DNA of 64,000 nt from Streptomyces capitiformicae (GCF_002214185.1 NZ_CP022161.1:4463767-4527766), one strand, 5' to 3'; shown: positions 24,740-33,190, counted from the first letter of the stretch. Translations and numbers: made by a program. The notes: generated by a model from the sequence alone, not told the origin.

Positions 24740-25992
24740 GCTTGCTGGTCCGTTCCGGAGGGTGCCAGTTCGTCGGCGGCGTCGTCGGTGGCGGTGCGTG
24801 CGGTCTCGTCCTGTGCGTAGGCGTGGGCGACGAGGAGCAGCCACTCGGTCTCGGCGCGGAGGTTGCCCGCCCGGGAGGCGGCTCCGGAGGCCGGTGGCGC
24901 GGGTTGTGGCCGCGGTTCGCCGCCGGTCTTCTTCGCGTGTACGGCGGCCCGCAGGATCGCCGCCTCCACGATCGCGTCCCCTTCCGGGGTGCCGGCCAGG
25001 CCGCGTGCGGCGACGGCCCGCTCGGCGTTCTCCTGGACTCGCGGAGAACGGTGGGGGCGGAGGGCGAGCCCGCCGTCGTTGATCTCGATCACCCGGCGGT
25101 GCAGGAGGAAGTCGGAATCGTCGGCGTCGTCGGCGTCGCCGTCCGCATCACCCGGCACACCGCCGCCCGCCACGGTCAGGACGACCTCGGGTGTCGCGCC
25201 GGTGACGGCCTCCCACAGGGGGGCGAGCGCGGCGAAGGAGCGCGACTCCCATCGGCGTCGCAGGAACTGGCTGAACGGCCAGGCCACCGCCGGGAGCGTC
25301 AGTCCCACGGTGATGAGGAGTACGGCCAGGGCCGGCGCCGTCACGCTGAACACACAGCGGACGGGGCTGATGGGCGTCGAGCAGCGGACGCCGTGCGGGA
25401 GGAGGTTCAGTTCGAGCCCGATGGACACCAGGCCGAACACCTTGTACGCGGCGTACAGCAGGGCGAAGAGGCAGCCGGCGGCGGTGATGCGCAGTCCGAC
25501 GCGCTGGCTCTTGCGCCGTGAGTGCTTGGCCTGTTTCCAGGTCTGCGCGCCGAAGTCCTTCGCGGTGACACCGAGATACGTGATGTAGATCAGCACGTAG
25601 AGCGCGTACAGCTGGGGCGAGTCGTCGTTCAGCTGTCCGGCGGCGAACAGTGCCGTCATGCCGGCGACGGAGATCCCGAGGAAGAGCACCCGCACACGGA
25701 TGCTGCGTCTGGCCTGGTCGGGCTCCAGGTTGAGCTGGAGCATGAACGCCAGGACGGAGGTCGCGGCGGCCAGCGTGAACGAGTTGCTGAGGAGGCGGCC
25801 GACGCCGGGGACGACGCTTTCGGCGGCGGCTTCCACGAACGACACGTACGAGGCGAAGGCCAGGGCGAAGGACACCAGCAGCGCGGCCATGGCCCAGGTG
25901 CCGGTCGGTCTGTGGCCGCCTCGCCCGCGCACCCAGTAGCCGGCGGCGAGCAGCAGCACGATGGCCACGCCCGCGAACAAGAGGTCGATCAT
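24736..25992 (-). CDS. DUF6545 / MAB_1171c family polytopic membrane protein
   Basis: The 418-residue protein has seven hydrophobic helices in the first 290 residues, beginning MIDLLFAGVAIVLLLAAGYWV. A cytosolic C-terminal domain of about 130 residues follows, with charged segments such as LLHRRVIEINDGGLALRPH. The architecture matches the MAB_1171c family of putative transporters (DUF6545). The ATG at 25992 overlaps the ImmA/IrrE stop (ATGA) and the stop overlaps the P450 start (GTGA), so the three are one translational unit. Relatives recur beside XRE and ImmA-type genes in Streptomyces (recalled). It may be a sensor or channel; no substrate is known. Confidence 0.82.
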   Translation of the reverse strand: MIDLLFAGVAIVLLLAAGYWVRGRGGHRPTGTWAMAALLVSFALAFASYVSFVEAAAESVVPGVGRLLSNSFTLAAATSVLAFMLQLNLEPDQARRSIRVRVLFLGISVAGMTALFAAGQLNDDSPQLYALYVLIYITYLGVTAKDFGAQTWKQAKHSRRKSQRVGLRITAAGCLFALLYAAYKVFGLVSIGLELNLLPHGVRCSTPISPVRCVFSVTAPALAVLLITVGLTLPAVAWPFSQFLRRRWESRSFAALAPLWEAVTGATPEVVLTVAGGGVPGDADGDADDADDSDFLLHRRVIEINDGGLALRPHRSPRVQENAERAVAARGLAGTPEGDAIVEAAILRAAVHAKKTGGEPRPQPAPPASGAASRAGNLRAETEWLLLVAHAYAQDETARTATDDAADELAPSGTDQQA

Positions 25993-26516
25993 CGGTGCCG
26001 GCGGCCCTTCTTGGTGGATTTGGCGAACAGTGCCTCCCAGCGTTCGGCGCCCTTCTCGGGCTCGCTGGGGGGAAGTTCACGTCCGCGGTAGATGTGCTGC
26101 CGGATGACGGTGGCCATCATCTCGGCCTCGCGCTCGTCGTCCGTGGAGTAGCTCGTGCGTCCGTTCATCCGCTGGACCAGGGTGGGGTTGAAGCCGATGG
26201 CGCGGAAGGCGTCGGCGTCCAGCTCCAGGCTGCCGGGGTGGTCGCAGATGATGTGACTGACCTCGTGCGCGAGTATGTGGTTCTGGTGCAGGGCGGACGT
26301 GCCCTCCTCGTAGAAGAGGAGGTCGGCGTCGGGTGTCTCCAGGCGGATTCCGCACGGGGCGTCGATCGCGCCGAGCGTGTTCAGGGGTCTGAGGATGATC
26401 GGGCGGCCGCGTTTCTGCGCCACGGCGTCGCACAGGTCCCGGGTGTTGAAGCGGTGGGGCAGCCGCAGCGCGGCCACGCGCTCTTCGCACTCGCGGCGAA
26501 GCCGCCCAAGGTCCAT
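25989..26516 (-). CDS. ImmA/IrrE-like metallo-endopeptidase
   Basis: The 175-residue protein contains the zinc motif HEVSHIICDH (HExxH at about residue 83), then a downstream acidic segment with DEREAEMMATVI, as in ImmA/IrrE peptidases. These enzymes typically cleave a partner XRE-type repressor on a signal. That partner is probably the XRE protein encoded just upstream. The ATG at 26516 lies in a 17-bp tandem duplication and lacks a Shine-Dalgarno site. It overlaps the next gene as ATGA. Confidence 0.85.
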   Translation of the reverse strand: MDLGRLRRECEERVAALRLPHRFNTRDLCDAVAQKRGRPIILRPLNTLGAIDAPCGIRLETPDADLLFYEEGTSALHQNHILAHEVSHIICDHPGSLELDADAFRAIGFNPTLVQRMNGRTSYSTDDEREAEMMATVIRQHIYRGRELPPSEPEKGAERWEALFAKSTKKGRRHR

Positions 26517-26535
26517 GTCCGCCCAAGGTCCATGT
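26502..26535 (-). repeat. 17-bp tandem duplication spanning the immA start codon
   Basis: CCGCCCAAGGTCCATGT occurs twice back to back (26502-26518, 26519-26535). Each copy carries a minus-strand ATG. Because 17 is not a multiple of three, the upstream ATG opens a different frame and could act as a decoy start. Confidence 0.85.
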
Positions 26536-26656
26536 ATCCATGTCCGGTCTGCGATCCGGAATCCCCGGCACCGGATCGCTCGAAAGCTTAGGCGAATGCC
26601 TGGGCGGGTCCAAGGGAATCCCGGTCCTCTGACCGGATGGCCGGAAACCGCTCACA

Positions 26657-26921
26657 CCCCCTGGGGCCTGTCGTCACATTCCCGTCGTCGCCCGGAGGGC
26701 GGCCCCGCGCCCGCCGCGGCAGCGGCTGATGTCCGCGTGGGCGCGTGCTCTCGGCGTGCCGGGCATACACCCTCGTACTGGATGTACTTGGGTGTGTGCC
26801 CGGTGCGGCGGTGGGGGCCCCTCCCGCTCATGGGGCCCCTCCCGCTCGAGCGAAGCCGAGAGTGGGGGAGCGTGCATGGCGTCGCGGGGCAGACGGGAAT
26901 GTGACGACAGACCCTGGGGCC
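26657..26921. mobile_element. MITE-like element with terminal inverted repeats
   Basis: A perfect 19-bp inverted repeat, CTGTCGTCACATTCCCGTC at 26668-26686 and its complement at 26892-26910, bounds about 243 bases. Flanking CCCC(T/A)GGGG tracts extend the similarity outward to about 265 bp. The inside codes nothing. It includes the dispersed 30-base repeat (26841-26870) and GGGGCCCCTCCCGCTC direct repeats. It sits between the XRE and ImmA genes, probably inserted in what was a short intergenic space. Confidence 0.55.
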
Positions 26922-26930
26922 AGGGCCCCT

Positions 26931-27404
26931 CTAGTCGTCCAGGTTGAGGGTGTTCGGCGTCGTTTCGCCCGGGAGGCCCTCCAGGATCCGGGCCTGTTCG
27001 ATCACCGCCGTCACCATCTGAAGGGTCTCCGTGCTCAGGCCGTTGGCGCGCAGGGCGACGGTGCGGACGTTCTGGTCCCGCATGGCGGCGAGGACGGCGA
27101 TCTCCGCGCGGGTGCGATGGGCGGCCTCCTCGTCGACGAAGTACCCGGCGGGTACGCCGAAGAAGTCGGCGAGCGCCTTGATGGTGTGCATCGTGGGGTT
27201 CTTCTTGACGCCGGTGCGCAGTTGCTGGATCGCGCTCGCGGTGAGTCCCTTGCCCTGGCCTCCGGAAGCCTCCCGGATGCCCTCGGCGACCTCGGCGTAC
27301 GTGTAGGGTCCGCGACTTTCCGGGTGGACCTCTTTGAACAGGTAGTCCAGCAGTTGCGCGAAGGTGCGCGGCTCGCCGCCCTCTGTCACGTCGCCCTCTG
27401 TCAC
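26931..27404 (-). CDS. XRE-family regulator of the ImmA-DUF6545-P450 operon
   Basis: The 157-residue protein has an XRE helix-turn-helix at about residues 15-90: YTYAEVAEGI, then LTASAIQQLRTG, NPTMHTIKALADFFGVPAGYF. A C-terminal helical extension may dimerise or be a cleavage target. GTG 27404 and GTG 27389 lie in a tandem 15-bp duplication. The first copy supplies GAGGGCGAC as a ribosome site for the second, so 27389 is a real alternative. It is likely both repressor of its own operon and substrate of the ImmA-type peptidase. Confidence 0.85.
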   Translation of the reverse strand: MTEGDVTEGGEPRTFAQLLDYLFKEVHPESRGPYTYAEVAEGIREASGGQGKGLTASAIQQLRTGVKKNPTMHTIKALADFFGVPAGYFVDEEAAHRTRAEIAVLAAMRDQNVRTVALRANGLSTETLQMVTAVIEQARILEGLPGETTPNTLNLDD

Positions 27405-27480
27405 GTCCGGTACGTCCTTGTCTGATCGTCGCTGTGTCCACTCTGGTGCGTGATGAGCACGGAACGCGGTGGCTTCTGAA

Positions 27481-27509
27481 CAACTCTAGTTGACGATAGA
27501 CCGCAACTA
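27481..27509 (-). promoter_or_regulatory. Inverted-repeat operator candidate upstream of the XRE gene
   Basis: Two nested palindromes, CAACTCTAGTTG (27481-27492) and TAGTTG-N11-CAACTA (27487-27509), lie 77-105 bases before the XRE start in a relatively AT-rich patch. This is where an autoregulatory XRE protein would bind. Confidence 0.45.
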
Positions 27510-27602
27510 CGGTGTACGTTCTCCGGGGAGTTGCTCGCACCAGAGTGTTCCACAGCGGGTGGCCGGGTTCCACGGGGGTGCGCCCGGCCACCTCGCGATC
27601 GT

Positions 27603-27977
27603 TTACGACGGTTCCTGGAGGACGGCGAGGACGTTTCCGGCGGGGTCGGTGAACCATGCGATCAGAGGGCCGCCGCCGCGGAAGATGCCCTTGTCGTCCG
27701 CCTCGAGGTGGTCGTAGCGCTCGAAGCGGACGCCCCTGTCGGCGAGCTCGTCGACCGCCTTCTCGATGTCGTCCACGGGGAAGTTGAGGATCGTGTACGT
27801 GGCCGGGGTGTGGTCGGGCTTGGGGTAGACCAGGATGTCGCGGCCGCCGGCGATGTGCAGCGTCAGCATGCCGTTCTGCTCGGACACACGGAGTCCGAGT
27901 GTCTCGCCGTAGAACTCCCTGGCCGCGTCGATGTCGTCCACCGAGAAACCGCTGAAGGCCTTCGTCGTACCGAACAT
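27603..27977 (-). CDS. VOC (glyoxalase/bleomycin-resistance) superfamily protein
   Basis: The 124-residue protein has the two beta-alpha-beta-beta-beta modules of the VOC fold: [24 protein letters not shown] and, after [21 protein letters not shown], a second half ending [16 protein letters not shown]. Glu near the C-terminal strand is not obvious as a metal ligand, so the function could be binding or isomerisation. It is probably monocistronic with its own start at ATG 27977. It lies between the XRE promoter region and a hairpin upstream. Confidence 0.88.
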   Translation of the reverse strand: MFGTTKAFSGFSVDDIDAAREFYGETLGLRVSEQNGMLTLHIAGGRDILVYPKPDHTPATYTILNFPVDDIEKAVDELADRGVRFERYDHLEADDKGIFRGGGPLIAWFTDPAGNVLAVLQEPS

Positions 27978-28065
27978 GATCGCCTCCCGGGTAGTGGCTC
28001 CTGTTCTCGTACCGCTTCCAGTCTTCTAGGACCGGCGGGGCGGTGCGAACTCATCGGCCTCACAC

Positions 28066-28107
28066 GTCCGGCACCGGTCCCTCCCCACGTGGGGACCGGT
28101 GCCGGAC
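28066..28107. terminator. 15-bp perfect stem terminator
   Basis: GTCCGGCACCGGTCC (28066-28080) pairs with 28093-28107 across a 12-base loop. It lies directly after the stop of the 48-residue minus-strand frame, which it would terminate, and before the VOC gene. Confidence 0.7.
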
Positions 28108-28129
28108 GGTGTGGGGATGTCGATCCTTG

Positions 28130-28276
28130 TCAGGGGACAGGGATCGAGGAGCTGAGGCGGGCGCGGAGGGCTTCGTCGCTGAAGGTGACCGAAAACGTAT
28201 GGCGTCGTGAAGGATCGCGCCGGCGCCGTGCCGGTGGCCTGCGCGGGGACACCAGGTCGTCGCGGTGGTTGGCCAT
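28130..28276 (-). CDS. Small basic protein, 48 residues, unknown function
   Basis: The minus frame from ATG 28276 to TGA 28130 begins MANHRDDLVSP, has an Arg-rich middle (PARRRRDPSRR) and ends with a strand-helix-like HTFSVTFSDEALRARL segment. The support is a perfect terminator right after its stop. There is only weak purine enrichment at the ribosome site. It could be a small DNA-binding protein or the degraded end of a longer gene. Confidence 0.4.
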   Translation of the reverse strand: MANHRDDLVSPRRPPARRRRDPSRRHTFSVTFSDEALRARLSSSIPVP

Positions 28277-28426
28277 GATCCTGCCAGCCGGAGATCACGG
28301 CGAGGAGGGTCCGGAACCAGCCGGACGGCTTCGCCGCAGGTCAGCCATATAAAGTGAGTTTTCCGGTCCGGATGTCCAGGTGGTCCAGGTAGTCCAGGTA
28401 GTGGGGGAAGCAAGGGGGAGGAAGCC

Positions 28427-31400
28427 TTGAGTCACGACTCAGGCGCGCGTACAGCCTTCGCGGAACGTCTCGCGCTGCTCTACAAGGAAGCGGGCAATCC
28501 TCCCCTCAAAAGCGTGTCCGAATCCGTCGTACGACTGCAGCGGGTCGACGAACGCGGGCGGCCCGTGCGGGTGTCCGTACAGCGGATCAGCGACTGGCGG
28601 CGGGCGAAGAACGTGCCCGCGCAGTTCGCCGCGCTGGCCGCCGTACTGCAGGTCCTGATACCCGAAGCCCGGCGCCTGCGGCCCACCCCCGTGTCCAAGG
28701 GCCTGTACGACATGGCCCAGTGGCAGCGCTTGTGGGAGCGGGCCCTGGCCGACCCGGCCGGCGAGCGCCCGGCGACGGCCGGGTCGGCCACGGCGTCCGA
28801 GGAGGAGCAGCGCCCCGCCGTCGAGGGCCCGCCCGTGCCCGGCGGTGTCTGCCCCTACCGGGGCCTCGCCTCGTACCGGCAGCAGGACGCCCGGTGGTTC
28901 TTCGGGCGGGAGCGCAGTACGGACGCCCTCGTCGCCCAGCTGCGCTCGGCGGGACGAACGGGCGGGCTGGTCATGCTCGTGGGCGCGTCGGGGGCCGGGA
29001 AGTCGTCCCTGTTGAACGCCGGGCTGGTGCCCGCGGTGCGGGAGGGCGCGCTGGGCGAGGCCGTCGACGGGCCGGGCGAGGGCGGCGAGGTGCTCCAACT
29101 CGTGCCGGGAGCCGATCCGCTCGGGGAGCTGACCCGTCACATACCCGGGCTCGGGAATGTCGTGTCCGCCGCGTACGAGCCCGGCACCCCGATGTTCGCC
29201 GACGCGGTACGGGAGGCGGTCGCGACGTGGGCACACCGCGAGACGCCCTCCCCCGACGGCTCGCCCACCCCGGGCGAAACCCGCACCCCCACCCGCCCCG
29301 TCATCATCGTCGACCAGTTCGAGGAGGCCTTCACTCTCTCCTCCGACGAGGCCGACCGCCGTACGTTCATCCAGTTGCTCAGCGCCGCGTGCACGCCCGG
29401 CGGCGGCGGTGAACCGGCGCCGGCGCTTGTCGTGCTCGGTGTCCGGGCCGACTTCTACGAGCAGTGCCTCGGCTATCCGGAGCTGGCCGACGCGTTGCAG
29501 CACCGGCACATGGTGCTCGGGCCGCTGACCACCGCCGAGCTGAGGGAGGCGGTGACGGGGCCGGCGAAGGCCGTGGGGCTGGAGCTGGAGCCGGGGCTGG
29601 CGGAGCTGATCGTGCGGGAGGTGAGCGCGGACGGGCCGCGGGGGGCGCACGACGCCGGCGTGCTGCCGTTGCTGTCGCACGCCCTGCTCGTGACCTGGCA
29701 GCGGCGCAAGGCGGGGCGGCTGACGCTGGCCGGGTACCGGGCGGCGGGCGGTATCCAGGGGGCGGTGGCGGCGACCGCCGAGCGGGCGTGGTCGGGGCTT
29801 GACCCGGCGGCCCGTACCGCGGCCCGGTTGCTGCTGCTGCGTCTGGTCCGGCTGGGCGAGGACACGCAGGCCACGCGGCGGCGGGGGACGCGCCGTCAGC
29901 TGGCGGACGGGGCGGCGGACCCGGACAAGACGGAGGAGTCGCTGGAGGCGCTGGTCCGCGCCCGGCTGCTGACGCTCGACGCGGAGACCGTGGAGATCAC
30001 CCACGAGGCGCTGCTGCACGCCTGGCCCCGGCTGCGCGGCTGGATCGACGAGGGCCGGGGCGACCATCTGCTGCGCCAGCGGCTGGAGGAGGACGGCCGG
30101 GCCTGGGAGGACTCCGAACGCGACGCCTCGCTGCTGTACCGGGGCTCGCGTCTCGAACAGGCCCACAGCTGGGCGAAGTCCGCCGGTGACACCCTGCTGA
30201 CCCGTAGCGCGGTGGAGTTCCTGGCGGCCTCGGTCAAGCTGCGCAAGCGCACGGTCCGGCTCCGCCGGAGCGCCGTGTCGGCCCTGGTCGTCCTCGCGAT
30301 CCTGGCCGTCGGCTCGGCGGTGGTGGCATGGCAGCAGCGCAACGACGCGGTGTTCGAGCAGGTGGTCGCCGAGGCCGACCGCGTCCAGTACACGGATCCG
30401 TCGCTGTCCGCCCAGCTCGACCTGGTCGCCCACGGTCTGCGCCCGGACGACGAGGGCACGAACAACCGGCTGGTCTCGATCGTCAACGCGCCCCTGGCCA
30501 CCCCGCTCCTCGGCCACGGCGGCGCCGTCTACCTCACCAGCTTCAGCCCGGACGGGAAGGTCCTGGCCACCGCCAGCTACGACCGGACCGTACGCCTGTG
30601 GAACGTCGCCGACCCGTCCCGTCCCAAGGCCCTCGGCAAACCCCTCACCGGCCACACCAGCTGGGTGAGCACCGCCGTCTTCAGCCCCGACGGCCACACC
30701 CTCGCCAGCGCCAGCGACGACGGCACGATCCGCTTGTGGGACGTACGCGATCCGGCCGCCCCGAAGCCGATCGGCGAGCCCCTGACCGGCGACAACGGCA
30801 CGATCTACCTCCTCGCCTTCAGCCCGGACGGCCAGACGCTGGCCTCGGTCGGCGAGGACACGACCGTACGGCTGTGGGACGTGCGCGATCCGGACAAGGC
30901 CGGGCCGCTCGGCGCACCGCTCACCGGCCACACCGCACCCGTACGGGCCGTGGCGTTCAGCCCCGACGGGCGGACCATGGCCACCGGTGGCGACGACAAC
31001 GTGGTCCGGCTGTGGAACACGGCCGACCCGCGGCGTCCGGTGCCGCTCGCCCGGGTGCTGAAGGGGCACACGGCCACCGTGCACTCGCTCGCGTTCAGCC
31101 CGGACGGCCGTACGCTCGCGAGCGGCAGTTCGGACAACACCGTACGGCTGTGGGACGTGGCCGATCCGGGGCGGGCGTCCGCGCTCGGGGCGCCGCTGAC
31201 CGGGCACACCGGGCCCGTGTGGTCGGTGGCGTTCAGTCCGGACGGGAGGATGCTGGCCGCGGCGAGCGCGGACAGTACGGCGAGCCTGTGGAACGTGGCG
31301 GACCCGGAGTACGCGTCGCAGGTGGGCGAGCCGCTCGCCGGGGCGAGCGGCGAGATGTTCGCGCTCACGTTCAGCCCGGACGGCCGGACCCTCGCAACCG

Positions 31401-32476
31401 GGAGCGGGGACGGCAAGGTCCGGCTGTGGGCGGTGCCGACGTCGGACATGGTCGGCCAGAACGGAGCGTTCCGCCCGGACGGGATGGTGCTCGCCACGGC
31501 CGGGCGCGACGGCCGGATCCGGCTGTGGAACGTGGCGGAGCCCGGCCGCCCCGTGGCGCTGAGCGCACCGTTCATGGAGGCGGACGACGGCAATCGCGCC
31601 CTGGCCTTCTCCCCCGACGGCCGCACCCTCGCCATCGTGGCCAGCAACCGGGCGCTGCACCTGTGGGACGTCAGCGACCCCACCCATCCGGTCCGCCACA
31701 GGTCGCCCGTCGCGCTGCGCACCCGGTACACCGACGCGCTGGCCTACAGCCCGGACGGGCGCACGCTGGCCACCGTCTACGACGACCACACCGTCCAGCT
31801 GTGGAACGTCGGCGACCCGTCCCGCCCCGTCCCGTTCGACAAGCGGCTCACCGGCCACAAGGGTTACGTCCTTGCCCTCGTCTTCAGCCCTGACGGCCGC
31901 ACGCTCGCCAGCGGCAGCGCGGACGGCACCGTCCGGCTGTGGAACGTGAGCGACCCGGCCCGCGCCACCCGCGTCGGCGAACCCCTCCTCGACCACCACG
32001 GCTCCGTCAGCGACCTCGCCTACAGCCCGGACGGCGAGACGCTGGCCAGCGCGGGCGACGACGACAAGGTCCGGCTCTGGGACGTCGGCGACCCCGGCGA
32101 GGCGACCCTGCTGGGCTCCCCGCTCACCGGCCACACCGAGGCGATCGTGTCGCTGTCCTACAGCGAGGACGGCCGGACCCTGGCCAGCGGCGGCAACGAC
32201 AACACCGTACGGCTGTGGAACGTCGCCGACCCCGCCGACGCCTCCCCCATCGGCCAGTCCATGAGCCCCAACGCCAGGACCGGCAACTTCCTCTCCTTCA
32301 ACCCCCGGGGCCACATGCTCGGCGTCTCCAGCGGCGCCGACACCGTACGGCTGTGGAACCTGGACGTGGACGAGGCGGTCCGGCACATCTGCTCGACCAC
32401 GCGGGGCGTTCTGACAGCGGAGAAATGGCACGAGTACCTGCCGCGGCTGTCGTACGAGCCGCCGTGCGACGAGTGA
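28427..32476 (+). CDS. HTH - STAND NTPase - transmembrane - WD40 (14-repeat) protein
   Basis: The start is TTG 28427, preceded by GGGGGAGG at 28414-28421. The 1349-residue protein begins with an XRE-like helical domain (residues 1-90, SVQRISDWRRAKNVPAQF). An nSTAND1 NTPase follows (about 140-600) with Walker A GASGAGKSS near 186 and a Walker B-like VIIVDQFEEAF near 292. A single membrane helix lies near 615-637. Fourteen WD40 units of the form SPDGxTLASxxxDxTVRLWNV complete it, enough for two seven-bladed propellers. STAND proteins act as signal-triggered switches. One helix would place the propellers outside the cell. It stands alone, with no obvious effector domain or neighbour. Confidence 0.88.
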   Translation: MSHDSGARTAFAERLALLYKEAGNPPLKSVSESVVRLQRVDERGRPVRVSVQRISDWRRAKNVPAQFAALAAVLQVLIPEARRLRPTPVSKGLYDMAQWQRLWERALADPAGERPATAGSATASEEEQRPAVEGPPVPGGVCPYRGLASYRQQDARWFFGRERSTDALVAQLRSAGRTGGLVMLVGASGAGKSSLLNAGLVPAVREGALGEAVDGPGEGGEVLQLVPGADPLGELTRHIPGLGNVVSAAYEPGTPMFADAVREAVATWAHRETPSPDGSPTPGETRTPTRPVIIVDQFEEAFTLSSDEADRRTFIQLLSAACTPGGGGEPAPALVVLGVRADFYEQCLGYPELADALQHRHMVLGPLTTAELREAVTGPAKAVGLELEPGLAELIVREVSADGPRGAHDAGVLPLLSHALLVTWQRRKAGRLTLAGYRAAGGIQGAVAATAERAWSGLDPAARTAARLLLLRLVRLGEDTQATRRRGTRRQLADGAADPDKTEESLEALVRARLLTLDAETVEITHEALLHAWPRLRGWIDEGRGDHLLRQRLEEDGRAWEDSERDASLLYRGSRLEQAHSWAKSAGDTLLTRSAVEFLAASVKLRKRTVRLRRSAVSALVVLAILAVGSAVVAWQQRNDAVFEQVVAEADRVQYTDPSLSAQLDLVAHGLRPDDEGTNNRLVSIVNAPLATPLLGHGGAVYLTSFSPDGKVLATASYDRTVRLWNVADPSRPKALGKPLTGHTSWVSTAVFSPDGHTLASASDDGTIRLWDVRDPAAPKPIGEPLTGDNGTIYLLAFSPDGQTLASVGEDTTVRLWDVRDPDKAGPLGAPLTGHTAPVRAVAFSPDGRTMATGGDDNVVRLWNTADPRRPVPLARVLKGHTATVHSLAFSPDGRTLASGSSDNTVRLWDVADPGRASALGAPLTGHTGPVWSVAFSPDGRMLAAASADSTASLWNVADPEYASQVGEPLAGASGEMFALTFSPDGRTLATGSGDGKVRLWAVPTSDMVGQNGAFRPDGMVLATAGRDGRIRLWNVAEPGRPVALSAPFMEADDGNRALAFSPDGRTLAIVASNRALHLWDVSDPTHPVRHRSPVALRTRYTDALAYSPDGRTLATVYDDHTVQLWNVGDPSRPVPFDKRLTGHKGYVLALVFSPDGRTLASGSADGTVRLWNVSDPARATRVGEPLLDHHGSVSDLAYSPDGETLASAGDDDKVRLWDVGDPGEATLLGSPLTGHTEAIVSLSYSEDGRTLASGGNDNTVRLWNVADPADASPIGQSMSPNARTGNFLSFNPRGHMLGVSSGADTVRLWNLDVDEAVRHICSTTRGVLTAEKWHEYLPRLSYEPPCDE

Positions 32477-32584
32477 GGTCGGGCGGGCACCGGGCGCCTC
32501 GGCGAGTGATCCCGATCACAACTTCTCATCACAATCGAACAGTCGGCTCCCGTCGCACCAGGGACCTTGTTAGCCTTGGCCATA

Positions 32585-32624
32585 GCCCGGTCGCTGGTGC
32601 ATCCCCCGTCGCCAGCGACCGGGC
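32585..32624. terminator. Bidirectional terminator between convergent genes
   Basis: GCCCGGTCGCTGG (32585-32597) pairs with CCAGCGACCGGGC (32612-32624) around a 14-base loop. It lies between the 3' ends of the STAND-WD40 gene and the minus-strand hypothetical gene. Confidence 0.75.
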
Positions 32625-32637
32625 GTTCGCATGCGGC

Positions 32638-33105
32638 CTAACGACCGCCGCCAGCCACGGTGAGCCAGTGCGCGACCCGGCGGACGGTCGTCTCGTCGAG
32701 CCGGTCCACCAGCGCCTCGACGGCCGCCGCGTCGTCCGGTGAGAGGTCGTAGACACCCGCCTTGCCCAGCCCGGCCATGAGCACCTGCTGCCGCCGGTCG
32801 GTCATCCGCTCCGCGAGCCTGCCGGTCTCCTCGGCGGAGGCCTCTGCCCGCACGGTGGGCGGCGCGGCCGCGGCCGGCGCCTCGTGCCGCTCCCACCCAC
32901 CGCCGCCCTTCGGGCCCCACAGCGCGACCACCGGGTCGTCGCCGCGCGCCCGGAGGGTCTGGGTCATCTCCCCCACCGCGTACTGCACGGGGAAGCGGTA
33001 CGGCGACTCGGCGCCCACCCGCCAGGAGTCCGACGAGGGCTCGTGGAACATCGCGACCCAGCGGGGAGCACCGGGCGGCTGCGGGCTCGGGGAAGGTGTC
33101 TGCAT
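32638..33105 (-). CDS. Conserved hypothetical protein
   Basis: I take ATG 33105 (MQTPSPSPQPPGAPRWVAMF), giving 155 residues; a further ATG at 33114 is in frame. The N-terminus is Pro/Ser-rich. The middle has WRVGAESPYRFPVQYAVGEMT, and the C-terminal 60 residues form helices (YDLSPDDAAAVEALVDRLDE, VRRVAHWLTVAGG). There is no signal peptide, membrane helix or catalytic motif. I do not recognise the family. A palindromic site at 33158-33172 lies in its promoter region. Confidence 0.65.
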   Translation of the reverse strand: MQTPSPSPQPPGAPRWVAMFHEPSSDSWRVGAESPYRFPVQYAVGEMTQTLRARGDDPVVALWGPKGGGGWERHEAPAAAAPPTVRAEASAEETGRLAERMTDRRQQVLMAGLGKAGVYDLSPDDAAAVEALVDRLDETTVRRVAHWLTVAGGGR

Positions 33106-33157
33106 GGCGTCCACCCCTTCGGATGAGGATCACGTACGGCGTTGCCGGTGACCATAA

Positions 33158-33172
33158 CTGACGGTCCGTCAG
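33158..33172. promoter_or_regulatory. Palindromic operator candidate
   Basis: CTGACGG-T-CCGTCAG is a perfect 7-1-7 palindrome 53 bases before ATG 33105. Half of it recurs (GGACCGTCAG) at 33185-33194 over the stop of the TIGR03943 gene. Confidence 0.4.
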
Positions 33173-33190
33173 CTATCCAGGGGCGGACCG

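Noticed and set aside
26841..26870. CRISPR-like repeat units
   Set aside because: Only isolated dispersed copies exist; there is no array, no regular spacing and no cas gene in the window.
28439..32431. A 1330-codon frame antisense to the STAND-WD40 gene
   Set aside because: Its repeated HVPQPY-type words are the reverse reading of WD40 repeats, so it is a shadow.
32500..32637. A possible riboswitch in the ATCACAACTTCTCATCACAATCG region
   Set aside because: No known aptamer core was recognised and it lies between convergent 3' ends; the terminator hairpin explains the structure.
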